Shown piece after piece: positions 1 to 8,502 of a stretch of 62,428 bases of DNA. Numbering within the stretch: the first letter of the stretch is position 1; each line of letters begins with the position of its first letter. Source of the stretch: Thermoplasmata archaeon (GTDB lineage Archaea; Thermoplasmatota; Thermoplasmata; WALJ01); assembly GCA_027006785.1 (NCBI GenBank), contig JALTFR010000015.1:1-62428 (forward strand), given 5' to 3'. The translations under genes were made by a program, and so were the position numbers. The notes under the pieces are model-generated. The model worked only from the letters and a program-made list of their open reading frames with translations. It was not told the DNA's origin and did no database searches.

Positions 1-384
1 GCTGAGAAGTGCTGCATCGGTACCGTTCTTAGCCGCACCTTCGAACTCATTTTCACCAACATCTCTGGGAACCACTATTCCATAGTACGTCCTGTTGTCT
101 GCAAACATGGTGAAGTTGGAGATGAACATTCCGTTTGGAACCTTGAGACTGAATGATACCCATAGAGATTCACTGTGCGGGTTGCTCACCTTCTCCACAA
201 CCTCCGTCACCGCATAGTTCTCGGTTATGGTGGAATTCACATAGAGTCCATCCAGTTCCGGAAGCGGCGTATACTCCGAGTAAGCAGAGGTGTTAGCAGG
301 CATTACTGAGGATAGCAGCAAAAGCGAGGCTATCAGAAGGAAACAGATGGTATAGACAGGTCTTCTTTCCTTTTTCTCCTCCAT
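1..384 (-). CDS. VIT-domain secreted/membrane protein, N-terminal part (truncated by window edge)
   Basis: Only the first 128 codons lie in the window; the frame stays open at base 1. The protein starts with a basic segment and a hydrophobic signal sequence (about residues 8-25, CFLLIASLLLLSSVMP), then runs into a VIT (vault/inter-alpha-trypsin) domain. Diagnostic signs are the alternation VNSTITENYAVTEVVEKVSN, the KVPNGMFISNFTMFADN stretch and a terminal NEFEGAAKNGTDAALLS. Such proteins usually carry a VWA domain next, but that part is outside the window, so function beyond a surface-exposed adhesion or scaffold role is inference. The start at 384 was chosen because an AT-rich box (about 407-419, read on the minus strand) lies about 26 nt upstream, which suggests a leaderless transcript. 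An ATG at 399 in the same frame is the alternative. Confidence 0.75.
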   Translation of the reverse strand, partial: MEEKKERRPVYTICFLLIASLLLLSSVMPANTSAYSEYTPLPELDGLYVNSTITENYAVTEVVEKVSNPHSESLWVSFSLKVPNGMFISNFTMFADNRTYYGIVVPRDVGENEFEGAAKNGTDAALLS

Positions 385-486
385 GGTATTCCATTCCATG
401 TGCCGCTATAAGTATTTTTCCTGTATCATAATGCATAAGTGCAAAGAACCGGGAAAGGTTTAATAGAGAATGGCAATCGTACAGGC

Positions 487-3462
487 ATGCAGTCAGAAGC
501 GGAGAAGGATATGGGTAGTGAGCTCGATAAGATAGATGAAATGGGCGATCTGTTCTCTCCATCGCATGACCTGATGCCATTCAAGATAAGGGACATTCTT
601 CTAGTGGCCAGCCTTTATGATGCCTTCATACTCGAGGAGGACCGCGGTCTTTCCGAGCAGATATTCGGAGAATACCTCAGCCTGGGAATATCCTCCCCCC
701 CACGGGTGAAACTCGTTCCGAGCACGGAAAAGGCACTGGCGGAGATGAAAAAGAAGCGCTATGACCTCGTCATAACGATGACACACCTCTTCGATTCCGA
801 CCCTGTGGAGTTCGGAAGGAAGATAAAGAGCATACAGCCGGATGTTCCTGTTGTCCTGCTTGCAACCGAGGCAGGAGAGCTGAGAATGTATCACAAAGCA
901 GGGAAAAATGAGGGCATAGACAGGGTATTTCTATGGACCGGGGATTCGGCGCTCTTCCTTGCCATAATCAAGCTCTTCGAGGACATGAAGAATGTTGACC
1001 ACGACACGAAGCACGGGAGCGTGAGGGTGATACTTCTAGTTGAGGACTCGCCGCAGTATTACTCCATATTCCTTCCACTGATGTACAGGGAGATCATGAC
1101 ACAGACGCAGATGCTCATAGAGGAGAGCGCCAACGAACAGGAAAAGATGTGGAGGAAGAGGGCAAGGCCAAAGATAATGCTGGCCGAGACATACGAGGAT
1201 GCCATATCGATATACAGAAAATACAGAGAGTACATCCTAGGGGTGATAACAGATGTCACATACCCGAGAAAGGGAAAGCGAGAGGAGAAAGCGGGTTTCA
1301 GACTCATATCGAACATAGACCCTGACACTCCGGTTCTCGTTCAGTCTTCCGACCCAGAACACAGAAAGGAGGCGGAGGACTTCGGGGTTCCATTCATAGA
1401 CAAGAACTCTGACAACCTCATGTATGAGTTCAGAACCTTTCTGAAGGAAAAACTTGGATTCGGAACCTTCGTTTTCAAGATGCCAGATGGTGAAGTGGTT
1501 GGTGAGGCATCCAATCTCAGGGAGTTCATCGAGATGATAAAGAAGGTCCCTGCGGAGTCTATCATATATCACGGGAGAAAGAACCAGTTCTCGGCATGGC
1601 TTCTGGCCAGAGGGGAGATAGAGCTCGCCCGTGAACTGAGGCCGAAGAAGATATCGGATTTCAGGGACGGGGAGGAGATGCGCCAGCACCTCATCGAGTT
1701 CTTCCAGAGCGCTGAGATGAAGAAAAGCAGGGGGGTCATAGCGGATTTCTCAACAAAGGCCTTCATATACGACGGAAGCATAAGCCGGTACGGCGGCGGC
1801 TCCCTTGGAGGGAAGGGCAGAGGTATAGCCTTTCTATCATATCTTTTCCAGAAAACGAAGATAAGCGAAAGATATGCGGAATACGGCGGGATAAAGATAC
1901 CATCATCACTTATAATAGCAACAGATGAATTTGACACCTTCATAGATCGTAACAATCTGCACGATGTCCGGAACAAAGGTCTATCCGATACAGAGATAAT
2001 GGAGGTTTTCCTCGAGGGAAAGCTCTCAGATGACCTGGTGAATGCTCTTAAAGAATACCTTACATATGTCAGGGAACCGATAGCGGTACGCTCCTCAAGC
2101 CTTCTGGAGGATTCTTACAACCAGCCTTTCGCCGGAATCTACTCTACATATGTCCTCCCGAACAACGGCAGGGGTGTGAAGACAAGGCTCAAACATCTTA
2201 CCGATGCCATAAAGCTGGTCTATGCCTCTACATATTTCAAGCGCTCCCGGGCATACATAAAGACAACACTGCACACGACTGACGAGGACAAGATGGCCGT
2301 GGTTATCCAGAAACTTGTAGGTAACCGCTTTGACGGTTCTTTCTATCCTCTCTTCTCGGGCGTTGCCCAGTCATACAACTTCTACCCGCAGAAGCCCCTG
2401 AAAAGGGAGGACGGAATAGTTAACATGGCCGTTGGGCTAGGAAAGATAGTGGTTGAGGGTGGAAATTTCCTGACATTTTCACCCATAAGACCTCAGGTCA
2501 TACTCGGATTTGCAAATACCAGAGAAATACTTGAAAACTCACAGGAGATATTCTATGCCCTCGATATGGAGAAAAAAGACTTCAATCTGCTGGAGGGTGA
2601 GGACGCAACCATAAAGAAGATGTACATCTCGGACGCCGAAAAGCACAGAGGTGTTATGAGGTGGGCTGCCAGCGTATACGACCCGGCCGACGACATACTC
2701 AGAGATTCGTATGACACCGAAGGATATAGGATAATAACCTTCTCTCCAATCCTCAAATACGATATGTATCCTCTGCCTTCCATGCTGAAGGACATTCTGG
2801 GAATATGCCAGATGGCCATGGGAGGAGCGGTGGAAATAGAGTTCGCAGCAAGATTGAAGGACGAGAAGCCTGAACTTTATATCCTCCAGATAAGGCCTGT
2901 GATGACCATGAAGAGGCAGATAGATGTTGAGTACTTCTCACCCGAGAATATAGACAGATACCTCGTGTATTCCAGCCGGTCGCTCGGAAACGGGGTTCTG
3001 AACAATATAAGAGATATTGTCTTCGTCCATAGAGGGCGCTTTGAGCGCAGTAAAACACCGGATATAGCCGCGGAAATAGAGAAAATGAACGATATGCTGG
3101 ATGGCGTACCCTACATACTGATAGGCCCCGGCCGCTGGGGTACGAAGGACAGGTGGCTTGGAATCCCGGTTGAATGGAACCATATATCGAACACAAGAGC
3201 AATTGTGGAGACCCCTATGGAAGAAATCAGGGTTGAATTCTCTCAGGGCTCACACTTCTTCCATAACATAGCATCTCTTAACATCCCGTACCTGACAGTC
3301 GGATACAGAAGTGAAAAGAACCACATAGACTGGAAATGGCTGGAAGATCAGGAACCCGCACATGAGAGCTCTCATGTAGTGCACCTACATCTGAAAAATC
3401 CACTGGAAGTAAGGGTTGACGGAAACTCCGGAAGGGGAGTGATTCTCAAGGATAGCCCCTGA
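487..3462 (+). CDS. PEP synthase/pyruvate phosphate dikinase-like ATP-grasp protein with N-terminal receiver-like domains
   Basis: The 991-aa protein has two response-regulator-like folds in its N-terminal third: one around residues 35-135 (KRYDLVITMTHLFDSDP) and one around 185-325, starting VRVILLVEDS and containing LGVITDVTYP. From about residue 430 it matches the nucleotide-binding domain of PEP synthase/PPDK (COG0574): GGGSLGGKGRGIAFLSYL near 435 and EPIAVRSSSLLEDS near 530. A conserved IGPGRWGTKDRWLG block lies near 878. The phosphohistidine and PEP-binding domains of true PEP synthase are missing, so it may phosphorylate another substrate; that is inference. The ATG at 487 is preferred over 439 because a box TTTAATAG lies about 24 nt upstream and the extra 16 residues look non-conserved. 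It stands alone and is divergent from the VIT protein. Confidence 0.8.
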   Translation: MQSEAEKDMGSELDKIDEMGDLFSPSHDLMPFKIRDILLVASLYDAFILEEDRGLSEQIFGEYLSLGISSPPRVKLVPSTEKALAEMKKKRYDLVITMTHLFDSDPVEFGRKIKSIQPDVPVVLLATEAGELRMYHKAGKNEGIDRVFLWTGDSALFLAIIKLFEDMKNVDHDTKHGSVRVILLVEDSPQYYSIFLPLMYREIMTQTQMLIEESANEQEKMWRKRARPKIMLAETYEDAISIYRKYREYILGVITDVTYPRKGKREEKAGFRLISNIDPDTPVLVQSSDPEHRKEAEDFGVPFIDKNSDNLMYEFRTFLKEKLGFGTFVFKMPDGEVVGEASNLREFIEMIKKVPAESIIYHGRKNQFSAWLLARGEIELARELRPKKISDFRDGEEMRQHLIEFFQSAEMKKSRGVIADFSTKAFIYDGSISRYGGGSLGGKGRGIAFLSYLFQKTKISERYAEYGGIKIPSSLIIATDEFDTFIDRNNLHDVRNKGLSDTEIMEVFLEGKLSDDLVNALKEYLTYVREPIAVRSSSLLEDSYNQPFAGIYSTYVLPNNGRGVKTRLKHLTDAIKLVYASTYFKRSRAYIKTTLHTTDEDKMAVVIQKLVGNRFDGSFYPLFSGVAQSYNFYPQKPLKREDGIVNMAVGLGKIVVEGGNFLTFSPIRPQVILGFANTREILENSQEIFYALDMEKKDFNLLEGEDATIKKMYISDAEKHRGVMRWAASVYDPADDILRDSYDTEGYRIITFSPILKYDMYPLPSMLKDILGICQMAMGGAVEIEFAARLKDEKPELYILQIRPVMTMKRQIDVEYFSPENIDRYLVYSSRSLGNGVLNNIRDIVFVHRGRFERSKTPDIAAEIEKMNDMLDGVPYILIGPGRWGTKDRWLGIPVEWNHISNTRAIVETPMEEIRVEFSQGSHFFHNIASLNIPYLTVGYRSEKNHIDWKWLEDQEPAHESSHVVHLHLKNPLEVRVDGNSGRGVILKDSP

Positions 3463-3475
3463 GGTTCATTGCTCA

Positions 3476-3856
3476 TCATCTGGTTTCCGATTTCCCTGCT
3501 TCCTCCAGAGCACCCTTTCCTGCCTCTAAAAATGCCCTTCTGACACCTCCTACGCCCAGTTTGACACCCCCGAATATCCTTGAGACAATTATCAGGGTGT
3601 TCTCCATGTCATTTCCCCTGAGAAGCTCTAAAAGTGCCTTTCCGGGAGAACCTACCTCTCCGTCATCATGGGCCTTTTCAATGACATTTCCATCCTGAAC
3701 TATCCTGTATGCCCAACAGTGATGCCTCGCCTTCTTGTACCTCTTTCTCTGATCCTTCACAGCATCTTCGGCCTCTTTAACGGAGGATACCCTGTAAAGA
3801 TGGGCGTAGAACTTGGATTTTCGATCCTTGTAGAGCGCTCCTGAAATGACATCCAT
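3476..3856 (-). CDS. IMPACT/YigZ family protein (UPF0029)
   Basis: A 126-aa protein with the full signature of the IMPACT N-terminal domain: SKFYAHLYRVSSVKEAEDAV, then KARHHCWAYRI, then DDGEVGSPGKALLELL and VSRIFGGVKLGVGGVRRAFL. Family members (E. coli YigZ, eukaryotic IMPACT) are linked to translation control or nucleotide binding; the archaeal role is not established. It is shorter than YigZ (about 200 aa) and lacks the C-terminal ferredoxin-like domain, as many archaeal homologues do. A box GAAGTTTTATG sits about 26 nt upstream of the ATG, pointing to a leaderless message. It is convergent with the PEP-synthase-like gene, with only 13 bases between the stops. Confidence 0.85.
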   Translation of the reverse strand: MDVISGALYKDRKSKFYAHLYRVSSVKEAEDAVKDQRKRYKKARHHCWAYRIVQDGNVIEKAHDDGEVGSPGKALLELLRGNDMENTLIIVSRIFGGVKLGVGGVRRAFLEAGKGALEEAGKSETR

Positions 3857-3895
3857 ATCTGCCCATCATCCGGACTCACATAAAACTTCCGTTGA

Positions 3896-3924
3896 ATTAA
3901 AAGGAAAAGTAAAGGGTTTCAAAA
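3896..3924 (-). terminator. Pyrimidine-rich putative terminator after the 882-aa surface protein
   Basis: Read on the minus strand just after the TGA, the sequence is AAACCCTTTACTTTTCC then TTTTAATT. There is no clear hairpin. The C-run followed by T-tracts recurs after several other genes in this window and fits archaeal oligo-T termination. Confidence 0.5.
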
Positions 3925-3929
3925 TGGTC

Positions 3930-6578
3930 TCAGAAGGATGAGCCTCCGCCCTCATTCTCTTCCAGCGTGAAACCGGGCTCCGATTCCGGGATTTCATTCT
4001 CATCCGGCACAGTGAACCCCGGCTCTATTTCCTCTTCACTCACGTCAAGGTCTTCTCCGAGTTCTTCCCCCTCTAGGACACTATGTTCTTCTCCGCTCTC
4101 AACGACTGCGTCCACCGGTTTTTCTCTGGATAGGCTCATCTCTTCCTTTCCCTTCGCCTCCTTGCGCGGCTTTTTCTCCTTATCATCCTTCATCACGCCA
4201 AGCCCTATTATCAGCACGATGAATATGAGGAAGAGTATGAACAACATCAGGAAACCTGTGCTGTTGCTGGTAACTATGGTGAATGCGTTTGTTTCTCCGT
4301 TATATGGAAGTCCCGGACTTGTTGTCCTCAGGGTCAGAGGTTCAACGAATGCCCTGCTGTCCCCGTATGAGTCCGAATATCTGATAAAAACATCCTCTTC
4401 GTAGGGCTTTCCCTTCACCATGTTTATGTTGCTCATCATCTTGAAACTCACGTTCAGACTCTGACCGGGAGCAAGGTTATCTGTCTTTATGAGCCATATC
4501 TCAGCACTGGGTGGATTGTAAACTCCGCGCATATAGAGGTCGAGGCCGACGATATCCTTTGCATCGTTTATGTTCAGCTGCTCGAGAGTTATATGGTTGC
4601 TTGTTACGTTCCTTGAACGGGATTCTCCATAATGGGTGTAATTGTACGAGGATATCGAATCCACAAAGCCGTCTATGACCTCCCAGTTAGAGCCAAAATC
4701 TCCTGGCAGCATGACGAATACGTTTCTTGCCGTGTCATCCCCTTTATTCTCTATTGTTAGATTCATATAGAATATCTTACCGGGCTCGACATCTCCGGTA
4801 ACTACAGAGCTTATCATTGGAATCGGGCCGATTCCTCTTATCTCAACAGAAACCGGTATTGTTGTGTTGAAGTACCCGGTCGTAACAGCGTTCCTTCCGC
4901 TTAGACTGATATACGTGGTGTACATTCCGGGATGAATGTTCGGGTCTACGTCAACGTGCCAGAACATCGTTGCGTTTCCACCTGCAGAGATCGATGAATT
5001 GGAGAGCACATGGGCATTTTCCACACTCGTAAGGCTGTGGTCCGTGGGATTGAAGAAAGGAGTCCCCGAGCCAACCTTGAGGCTTGCTTTCAGTTCAAGA
5101 AAGTCAACCATCTCGAAGTTATGTATGACAGATGAGATTTCAACGTTCATGAGACTGTCATTACTGGTATCAAAGAAAGCATGCCCGGTCTCATCATTCT
5201 TAATGGAAGAAGCGCTCATGTCTGTGTGGTTGTCAATGACATCAAGCATGACATAGGGGCCTGCTATCCACGCTGACCAGTTGGTCCATCCGCTTCCATC
5301 GTTAAACCTCATTTCAGGCATTAGGGGCGATGAAGCACTGCTGTTGCCCCCCCACTGCATCTGGACATCCACATAATGCGTTGCACGGTTAGTGGCACCG
5401 TTGTCGAAGTACGTGGCACTCCATGTAAATAGTATCTTATGTTCTCCAGGCTGGATGTACGGATTCAGAGCAACATACCATGTTCCTTCGGCTGTTTCAC
5501 CCACACCCAGAGAGTCTATATGAACCTCTGATACCCTGACCGGCTCCTGAGAGTTGGAACTCGCATTCCCCTCATAGTAGGCAGCAGGTTCGAAGAAAAA
5601 TGTGCCGTCATAAGCGAGGTCTATGGCCATGTCTCTGAGCGGAACGTTTCCTGCGTTTGTGAAGTTCACACCCATGGCAGGTATGGACTGATTGCCCTGA
5701 ATAACGGTTATGTTATGCCCTGTGAGACTGGCAGTTATCACAGGTGTAAACTCGACTATTATATGGAAAACACCGTTCTGAATCCCTATTGCACTGTGAT
5801 TATTGGTATATTGCAGTTCATAGTTCAAATCATATACCCCGGGGCTTACATTCCTTTCAACATCTATTCTGTAGCCCAGAGTGGCAGGAAGGCTTCCCGG
5901 CACCCATGCGCTTTTCTGGTCGAAACTTATTCCGGTCGGTATGTGTGAAACGTTCATGTGTACATCGCTTATTCCATTACCCTCATCCGTGAGAAGGATG
6001 TTCAGAGGTGTGAATTTCTCTCCTGCATAGACCGCTGCAGGGTCGTGAACGACCACATCGTATATCTTGAACTCCACCCAACCATTGAAAGTGTACTGAT
6101 TGTTATCGCCTGAGTCAGTGAACCTCATGCTGACATAGAGCCTGTATGTGCCCGTATGTGCATTTGGAGATATGTCAAACTGCAAGGGACCAAACACATG
6201 CCTCTGTCCCTCGGATATGTTTGTTCCTCTGCCTCCGTCCTGTCTGTGATCCCAGTGCGATATCGGTGATGGTACAACTATGTTTCCTGTCGTATCTCTT
6301 ACATCTGTGGAGACTATAAGAGTACAGTCATCCGCATCATCGGTATCGCTGCCTCCATTATCGTTCGTTATCGTTATGTTGAATGAGACGTTCTGTTCTC
6401 CGGGCGAATAGTATGCCTCCCTGAGGCCGTCATCGGTTATCTTTAAGTTCCATCTGTTGCTCTCGCTGTAGTTTGGATATGCACTTACAGACGGTAGTGC
6501 GGCAAAGAGCGCTGCTATCATAACAATGCCCATCAACATGGCAATTTCCTTCTTCATATATCTTTTATCGTCTTTCAT
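3930..6578 (-). CDS. Large type I membrane-anchored surface protein with repeated Ig-like (NEW3/CARDB-like) domains
   Basis: An 882-aa protein with a signal peptide (residues about 8-33, IAMLMGIVMIAALFAALPSV then SAY) and one C-terminal transmembrane helix at about 773-795 (FLMLFILFLIFIVLIIGLGV). A short cytoplasmic tail of basic then strongly acidic residues follows. The ectodomain is a chain of beta-sandwich repeats of the COG1361/NEW3 type, recognisable by recurring patterns such as VTFTNAGNVPLRDM, INPGEH-like turns (VDPNIHPGMYTTYISL, LNPYIQPGEHKILFTW) and LTIENKGDDTARNVFV. Many N-x-S/T sequons suggest N-glycosylation. No catalytic motif is visible; a structural or S-layer-associated role is inferred. 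A GGAGG site 8 nt upstream supports the first ATG, with a TATA-like AAAAGTATATTTA at about 6630-6643. Confidence 0.8.
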   Translation of the reverse strand: MKDDKRYMKKEIAMLMGIVMIAALFAALPSVSAYPNYSESNRWNLKITDDGLREAYYSPGEQNVSFNITITNDNGGSDTDDADDCTLIVSTDVRDTTGNIVVPSPISHWDHRQDGGRGTNISEGQRHVFGPLQFDISPNAHTGTYRLYVSMRFTDSGDNNQYTFNGWVEFKIYDVVVHDPAAVYAGEKFTPLNILLTDEGNGISDVHMNVSHIPTGISFDQKSAWVPGSLPATLGYRIDVERNVSPGVYDLNYELQYTNNHSAIGIQNGVFHIIVEFTPVITASLTGHNITVIQGNQSIPAMGVNFTNAGNVPLRDMAIDLAYDGTFFFEPAAYYEGNASSNSQEPVRVSEVHIDSLGVGETAEGTWYVALNPYIQPGEHKILFTWSATYFDNGATNRATHYVDVQMQWGGNSSASSPLMPEMRFNDGSGWTNWSAWIAGPYVMLDVIDNHTDMSASSIKNDETGHAFFDTSNDSLMNVEISSVIHNFEMVDFLELKASLKVGSGTPFFNPTDHSLTSVENAHVLSNSSISAGGNATMFWHVDVDPNIHPGMYTTYISLSGRNAVTTGYFNTTIPVSVEIRGIGPIPMISSVVTGDVEPGKIFYMNLTIENKGDDTARNVFVMLPGDFGSNWEVIDGFVDSISSYNYTHYGESRSRNVTSNHITLEQLNINDAKDIVGLDLYMRGVYNPPSAEIWLIKTDNLAPGQSLNVSFKMMSNINMVKGKPYEEDVFIRYSDSYGDSRAFVEPLTLRTTSPGLPYNGETNAFTIVTSNSTGFLMLFILFLIFIVLIIGLGVMKDDKEKKPRKEAKGKEEMSLSREKPVDAVVESGEEHSVLEGEELGEDLDVSEEEIEPGFTVPDENEIPESEPGFTLEENEGGGSSF

Positions 6579-6733
6579 ATTCTTTCCCTCCTCGGGAATC
6601 CATTTTTCTGGAGATAGATTTCAGAGGCAGTAAATATACTTTTTGGTACTTTATTGTTCATTCGAAAAGACACATGAAGATACAGACGAGATGTTGAGTG
6701 GCGAAGGTCGGGGATGAAAGACCTGACCGATTC

Positions 6734-6742
6734 CTTTTTATC
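6734..6742 (+). promoter_or_regulatory. TATA box for a leaderless queH transcript
   Basis: CTTTTTATC is centred 24-25 nt before the GTG at 6762. This spacing would put the transcription start on the start codon. It supports the shorter QueH start over the ATG at 6714, which has neither a good SD site nor a TATA box at the right distance. Confidence 0.5.
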
Positions 6743-6761
6743 GCTCCGGCAATCCGTTCCC

Positions 6762-7310
6762 GTGAGAGTCCTCATACACATCTGCTGCGCTCCCTGCTTC
6801 ACCTATCCGCACAAGGCACTGTTAGAGGAAGGGCATGAGGTGGTGGGCTTCTGGTACAACCCGAACATACAACCCTTCGAGGAGTATAGGAGAAGGCTCC
6901 AGACCCTCCAGAGATACCAGTTCCTGACAGGTGCGGAGATAATCTACAGGGACGAATATCCCCTGGAGGAGTTCATGACAGGGATGATTCACTGGATGGA
7001 CGAGGGAAAATCGAGGTGCGAGTACTGCTACCGCGAGAGGCTGGAAAGGACGGCGAAGGAGGCAAGGGAGATGGGATTCGATGCCTTCTCCACCACGCTT
7101 ACCCTCTCGAAATACCAGCCGATAGCACTTATAAAGAAGATAGGGATGGAGGCGGGAAAGAAATACGGAATAGAATATCTGCACAGGGATTTCAGGGTCG
7201 GGTGGAAGGAATCCATAAGGATATCAAAGGAGCTCGACCTTTACAGGCAGCCATACTGCGGCTGCGTATTCAGCGAAAGGGACAGGTATTACAGGAAACT
7301 GGTGGATTGA
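6762..7310 (+). CDS. queH: QueH-like epoxyqueuosine reductase family protein (DUF208)
   Basis: With the GTG start the 182-aa protein opens MRVLIHICCAPCFTYPHKAL, the usual beginning of QueH with its adjacent Cys pair plus CxxC-like third Cys. Further family marks are VVGFWYNPNIQPFEEYRRRL, SRCEYCYRERLERTAKEARE, FDAFSTTLTLSKYQP, the DFRVGWKESIRISKELDLYR block and the terminal QPYCGCVFSERDRY. Bacterial QueH reduces epoxyqueuosine to queuosine at tRNA position 34, using Fe-S/metal bound by these cysteines. Archaea normally make archaeosine rather than queuosine, so the substrate here is uncertain. It is followed by the RluB-like gene with one base between stop and ATG, so the two are surely cotranscribed. 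Confidence 0.85.
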   Translation: MRVLIHICCAPCFTYPHKALLEEGHEVVGFWYNPNIQPFEEYRRRLQTLQRYQFLTGAEIIYRDEYPLEEFMTGMIHWMDEGKSRCEYCYRERLERTAKEAREMGFDAFSTTLTLSKYQPIALIKKIGMEAGKKYGIEYLHRDFRVGWKESIRISKELDLYRQPYCGCVFSERDRYYRKLVD

Positions 7311-7311
7311 G

Positions 7312-8088
7312 ATGGCATACGAGAGGCTTCAGAAATACATGGCGAGGTGCGGCATCGCTTCGAGGCGCAAATGCGAGGAGATAATCATGGAGGGCAGGGT
7401 GGAGGTGAACAACTCCATCGTGCGCGACCTGGGGATAAAGGTGGACCCTGAGGTTGATGTGGTAAAGGTTGACGGGGAGCGAATATATGCGAAGCAGATA
7501 CACTACTATGCCGTGAACAAGCCCATCGGATATGTTTCCAGCAATAAGGACCAGTACGGAAGGCCCCTTGTGGTTGACCTCATACCCTCGAGGACGAGGC
7601 TCTTCACTGTCGGAAGGCTGGACATAAACTCCTGGGGCCTGATAATCGTCACGAATGACGGGGATGCGGCGCACAAACTATCGCATCCGAGGTTCGCACC
7701 TGAGAAGGAATACCATGTTCTGATAAAGGGATGGCTGGATGAGAAGGAGAAGAAGGCCCTGGAAAGGGGAATAGTGCTCGAAGAGGGAAGGACAGCACCT
7801 GCGAAGGTGGAAATACTCTGGAGCAAGAAGAACAGGACCCTCGTGTCAATAACCGTGAGGCAGGGATGGTATCGCATGGTCAGGAGGATGTTCATGGCCA
7901 TTGGAAAGGATGTGAAGGACCTGTGCCGGGTGAGGATTGGGAACCTGAGCCTGAAGGGGATAGAAGAGGAGGGTATGTGGAGAGAGCTTTCGAAGGAAGA
8001 GATAGAGTCCTTGCTTGCATCCGGGAAGAATAGCGGTGGGAAGAAAAACAGCAGAGGAAAGGGTGGAACTAAGGGAAAAAAGAAGTGA
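7312..8088 (+). CDS. RsuA/RluB-family pseudouridine synthase with S4 domain
   Basis: A 258-aa protein with an N-terminal S4 RNA-binding domain (residues 3-60, ERLQKYMARCGIASRRKCEE). A catalytic pseudouridine synthase domain follows, containing VNKPIGYVSSNKDQYGRP and GRLDINSWGLIIVTNDGD. The Asp of GRLD is the catalytic nucleophile, and the late motif RQGWYRMVRRMFMAIGKDV is typical of RluB/RluE/RsuA. The C-terminus is a Lys/Ser/Gly-rich basic tail of about 25 residues. This family is predominantly bacterial (16S/23S rRNA modification); archaea mostly use guide RNA/Cbf5 and TruD/Pus10. Together with the preceding QueH-like gene it suggests lateral acquisition of a bacterial RNA-modification pair. 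Target RNA is unknown. Confidence 0.9.
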   Translation: MAYERLQKYMARCGIASRRKCEEIIMEGRVEVNNSIVRDLGIKVDPEVDVVKVDGERIYAKQIHYYAVNKPIGYVSSNKDQYGRPLVVDLIPSRTRLFTVGRLDINSWGLIIVTNDGDAAHKLSHPRFAPEKEYHVLIKGWLDEKEKKALERGIVLEEGRTAPAKVEILWSKKNRTLVSITVRQGWYRMVRRMFMAIGKDVKDLCRVRIGNLSLKGIEEEGMWRELSKEEIESLLASGKNSGGKKNSRGKGGTKGKKK

Positions 8089-8176
8089 TCGTTACCCATA
8101 TGTTGCATGCAACAGCCATTCTTATATCGGTTCTAGAGGTAGTTGTTATTGCCTGCTGAGGCAGGAGGAAAAGAAA

Positions 8177-8437
8177 ATGGAAAACGAACAGAACGGAACC
8201 GAAAGCAATGAGGTCTCATTCGAGACCGTGAAAGCCGAGATAAAGGAGTTCGGAAGGAACAACTTCATAGAGATCGCAAGGAAGAGGGCGGTGAGCGCAG
8301 ATGGCTCGACAGAGTTCATCAGCGTCAGCCGCGGCTACTATGCGAGGGACGGTAGCAGGAAGTTCAAGCGCTCCCTGACAATACCGGACGACACCGAGAC
8401 GAAGGAGTTCATGGCAGAGATGATACGGAATCTCTGA
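8177..8437 (+). CDS. Small conserved-looking archaeal protein of unknown function
   Basis: An 86-aa soluble protein. The ATG at 8177 is preceded by GCAGGAGGAAAAGAAA, a strong SD site, and by a TATA-like TCTTATATCG at about 8119-8128, so the start is well supported. After a short acidic N-terminus it has a compact region (SFETVKAEIKEFGRNNFIEI) and a two-strand core (STEFISVSRGYYARDGSRKF) followed by a C-terminal helix (KEFMAEMIRNL). This beta-rich-plus-helix plan resembles PC4-like or other small nucleic-acid-binding folds, but no specific family is recognised. It stands alone between the RNA-modification pair and an AT-rich patch. Confidence 0.75.
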   Translation: MENEQNGTESNEVSFETVKAEIKEFGRNNFIEIARKRAVSADGSTEFISVSRGYYARDGSRKFKRSLTIPDDTETKEFMAEMIRNL

Positions 8438-8440
8438 AAC

Positions 8441-8465
8441 AAACCCATTTCTTATCCTTTTTAAC
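8441..8465 (+). terminator. C-run/T-run putative terminator after the 86-aa protein
   Basis: AAACCCATTTCTTATCC followed by TTTTTAA begins three bases after the TGA. No stem-loop. Same layout as the terminators after EF-2, the C11 peptidase, the S8 peptidase and Alba. Confidence 0.45.
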
Positions 8466-8502
8466 AGAAAAAACCATATACTTTATTTGATATGAGGGTG
8501 TC

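Noticed and set aside
6714-6761. Longer QueH start at ATG 6714
   Set aside because: No SD or well-placed TATA box; the GTG at 6762 starts at the family position with a TATA box about 25 nt upstream.
7506-8108. 200-codon minus-strand frame opposite the RluB-like gene
   Set aside because: Low-complexity Phe/Pro/Ser-rich translation typical of an antisense of a Lys/Glu-rich gene; the sense gene has clear catalytic motifs.
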